Assembly: GCA_950295325.1 (NCBI GenBank)
Contig: OX485809.1
Location: 28,088,001 to 28,148,000, forward strand
DNA from: Polytrichum commune
Lineage: Eukaryota; Streptophyta; Polytrichopsida; Polytrichales; Polytrichaceae
Length of the DNA: 60,000 nucleotides
Direction of reading: 5' to 3'
Position 1 is the stretch's first letter. Each line of letters starts with the position of its first letter. The notes beneath the pieces were generated by a model, which was given only the letters and a program-made list of their open reading frames with translations, did no database searches and had not been told where the DNA came from. Of the stretch, positions 58,991-60,000 are shown piece by piece. The position numbers were made by a program, and so were the translations under genes.

Positions 58991-59444
58991 CCATCCATCT
59001 TGTGTCTGGAGCTGGACCACATATGTCAAGTTACACACTCGGTGACAAGCTTGAGGACACGAAGATGGAGAAACTAGCTCATGTCACTATTCACAAATCC
59101 GTTTGGGAACGAACAAACTAACTGACTTCATCAAGTCGCAGCAGCGTTGTCCCGCTCATCATCATATGTAGAAGAAAATTAGGGAGGGAGGGAGGGAGGG
59201 AGGGAGGAAGGGAGGGTCCTCTAAGCGGTAGGCGAGAAAAATGTACAGACGTAAGTAATAATATACAGGTGAATCGTATATACGCTCCAGCTACCAATCC
59301 CCTCATCAAAAGAATGGAACTTTAACGCCGTGACTGCTGCTGCCGATGAATCTCTTTCTCTCTTCTCTCTGTCACTCACTCTCTCTGAGGCTCTCTTTCT
59401 CTTGAACTACATCATCATGGTGCAATTCACCCAGCCTGCTCCCT
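58991..59444 (-). other. Probable 3' UTR of the right-edge gene
   Basis: This lies directly after the stop codon of the minus-strand partial gene. It contains pyrimidine-rich text (59350-59402) and a (GGGA)n run (59181-59215) on the plus strand. No poly(A) site can be fixed. Confidence 0.4.
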
Positions 59445-60000
59445 TCACTGAAATATGTCTTGCATGTCATGCATGTCGTGCCACATGGATGAGACGGCAT
59501 CCCCCTCCTCATAGCCACTGTTGGAGTACCCGTTAGTGGGTGTGCTCCCCTCCTCTTCAATGGTGCTCGAGCCGTGGGGGGGCGAGAATCCATTGCCAGG
59601 CTTTACATCCAGACTCCAAACCTTCCTACTACTCAACTGCTGTGTGGGTTGGTGTTGAGTGTTAAGACCCAGGTGCAAGAGCATGGAAGTCTCGTAACCT
59701 CCGCTGGGTGTTTTGTTGTTGCTGTTGAGTGTCATTGGCGTCACGGCTCCTTGCCCGCCGCTGCTCCTTGTCCTAGCATCGTCGTCGCTTGCTGCACCCA
59801 AACCGTGACCTGATGATGCATTGAGGCTGTGCCTGGCCTGTTCCCACATTCCTGCTTGATGGCCCTGCTCATTCCCCGAGACAGATTGTTGCTGCTGCTG
59901 CTGGGATGAGTTAGAGTTCGGATTAGCCCAAAATTCGGTCTTGACAGCCACGTTGTTGCCCGGGCTGGCGACTTGCAAAGAGGCTAAATCCGGATAATAG
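59445..60000 (-). CDS. C-terminal part of a probable transcriptional regulator (partial)
   Basis: An open frame enters from beyond the right edge and ends at TGA 59447-59445, showing 184 residues with no upstream stop inside the window, so the N-terminus and any DNA-binding domain lie outside. The visible part is Ser/Asn/Gly/Gln-rich with a Gln run (CAG repeat, about 59884-59901), no membrane segment, and an acidic, aromatic end (MWHDMHDMQDIFQ). LHLGL at 59678-59664 fits the LxLxL EAR repression motif, and WSLDVKPGNGFSPPHG follows. Disordered, Q-rich composition plus EAR suggests a plant transcription factor tail, but I cannot name the family. The nearest in-frame candidate start visible is a TTG, so no start is assigned. 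Confidence 0.7.
   Translation of the reverse strand, partial: YYPDLASLQVASPGNNVAVKTEFWANPNSNSSQQQQQQSVSGNEQGHQAGMWEQARHSLNASSGHGLGAASDDDARTRSSGGQGAVTPMTLNSNNKTPSGGYETSMLLHLGLNTQHQPTQQLSSRKVWSLDVKPGNGFSPPHGSSTIEEEGSTPTNGYSNSGYEEGDAVSSMWHDMHDMQDIFQ

Overview
This is nuclear DNA from a land plant. Three genes carry plant-type products, two of them have clear GT-AG introns, and the FKBP gene encodes a plastid transit peptide followed by a twin-arginine thylakoid signal. The window is AT-rich and gene-poor (four supported genes in 60 kb) and is crowded with short inverted-repeat transposons (MITEs), two tRNA-derived SINE families, tandem duplications and long microsatellites. I cannot fix the species from sequence alone; a large, repeat-rich seedless-plant genome is my guess.

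Layout. 1-18.3 kb has no convincing intact gene. It holds a decayed coding region of unknown family on the minus strand (about 3.9-5.3 kb), a 1.34-kb terminal-inverted-repeat (TIR) element (5723-7062), several MITEs (7450, 9584, 9885, 10748, 12036, 12456), a SINE relative near 15.2 kb, a GATACCC-rich tract and a 690-bp TIR insertion (16402-17091). At 18.7-20.9 kb lies the most interesting gene: one uninterrupted 733-codon frame that joins an XRCC4-like head and coiled-coil stalk to a long basic linker and a C-terminal DUF3444 domain. 21-32 kb is intergenic, with a hAT-type MITE bearing a perfect 8-bp target duplication, a tandem pair of about 0.75-kb elements plus an inverted partial copy, and smaller tandem repeats. 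At 32.3-36.0 kb is a six-exon gene for the thylakoid-lumen immunophilin FKBP20-2, whose first two introns are expanded by internal repeats. At 39.1-40.2 kb, convergent with it, is a three-exon elongin C gene. 40.9-43.3 kb is a CATACCC/GGGTATG-rich repeat tract. 43.3-54.5 kb is again MITEs and SINEs, including a SINE with a 15-bp target duplication inside an older MITE. 54.5-59.4 kb shows no supported gene. At the right edge is the C-terminal part of a minus-strand gene, Q/S/N-rich with an LxLxL (EAR-like) motif and probably a transcriptional regulator, truncated by the window.

The four genes are unrelated in role (DNA-end joining or chromatin, photosystem II assembly, ubiquitin ligase or elongin complex, transcription) and there is no sign of a cluster. 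The mobile elements are highly structured: three copies of one hAT-type MITE each have a different perfect 8-bp target duplication, and several nested or empty-site comparisons reveal insertion order directly.
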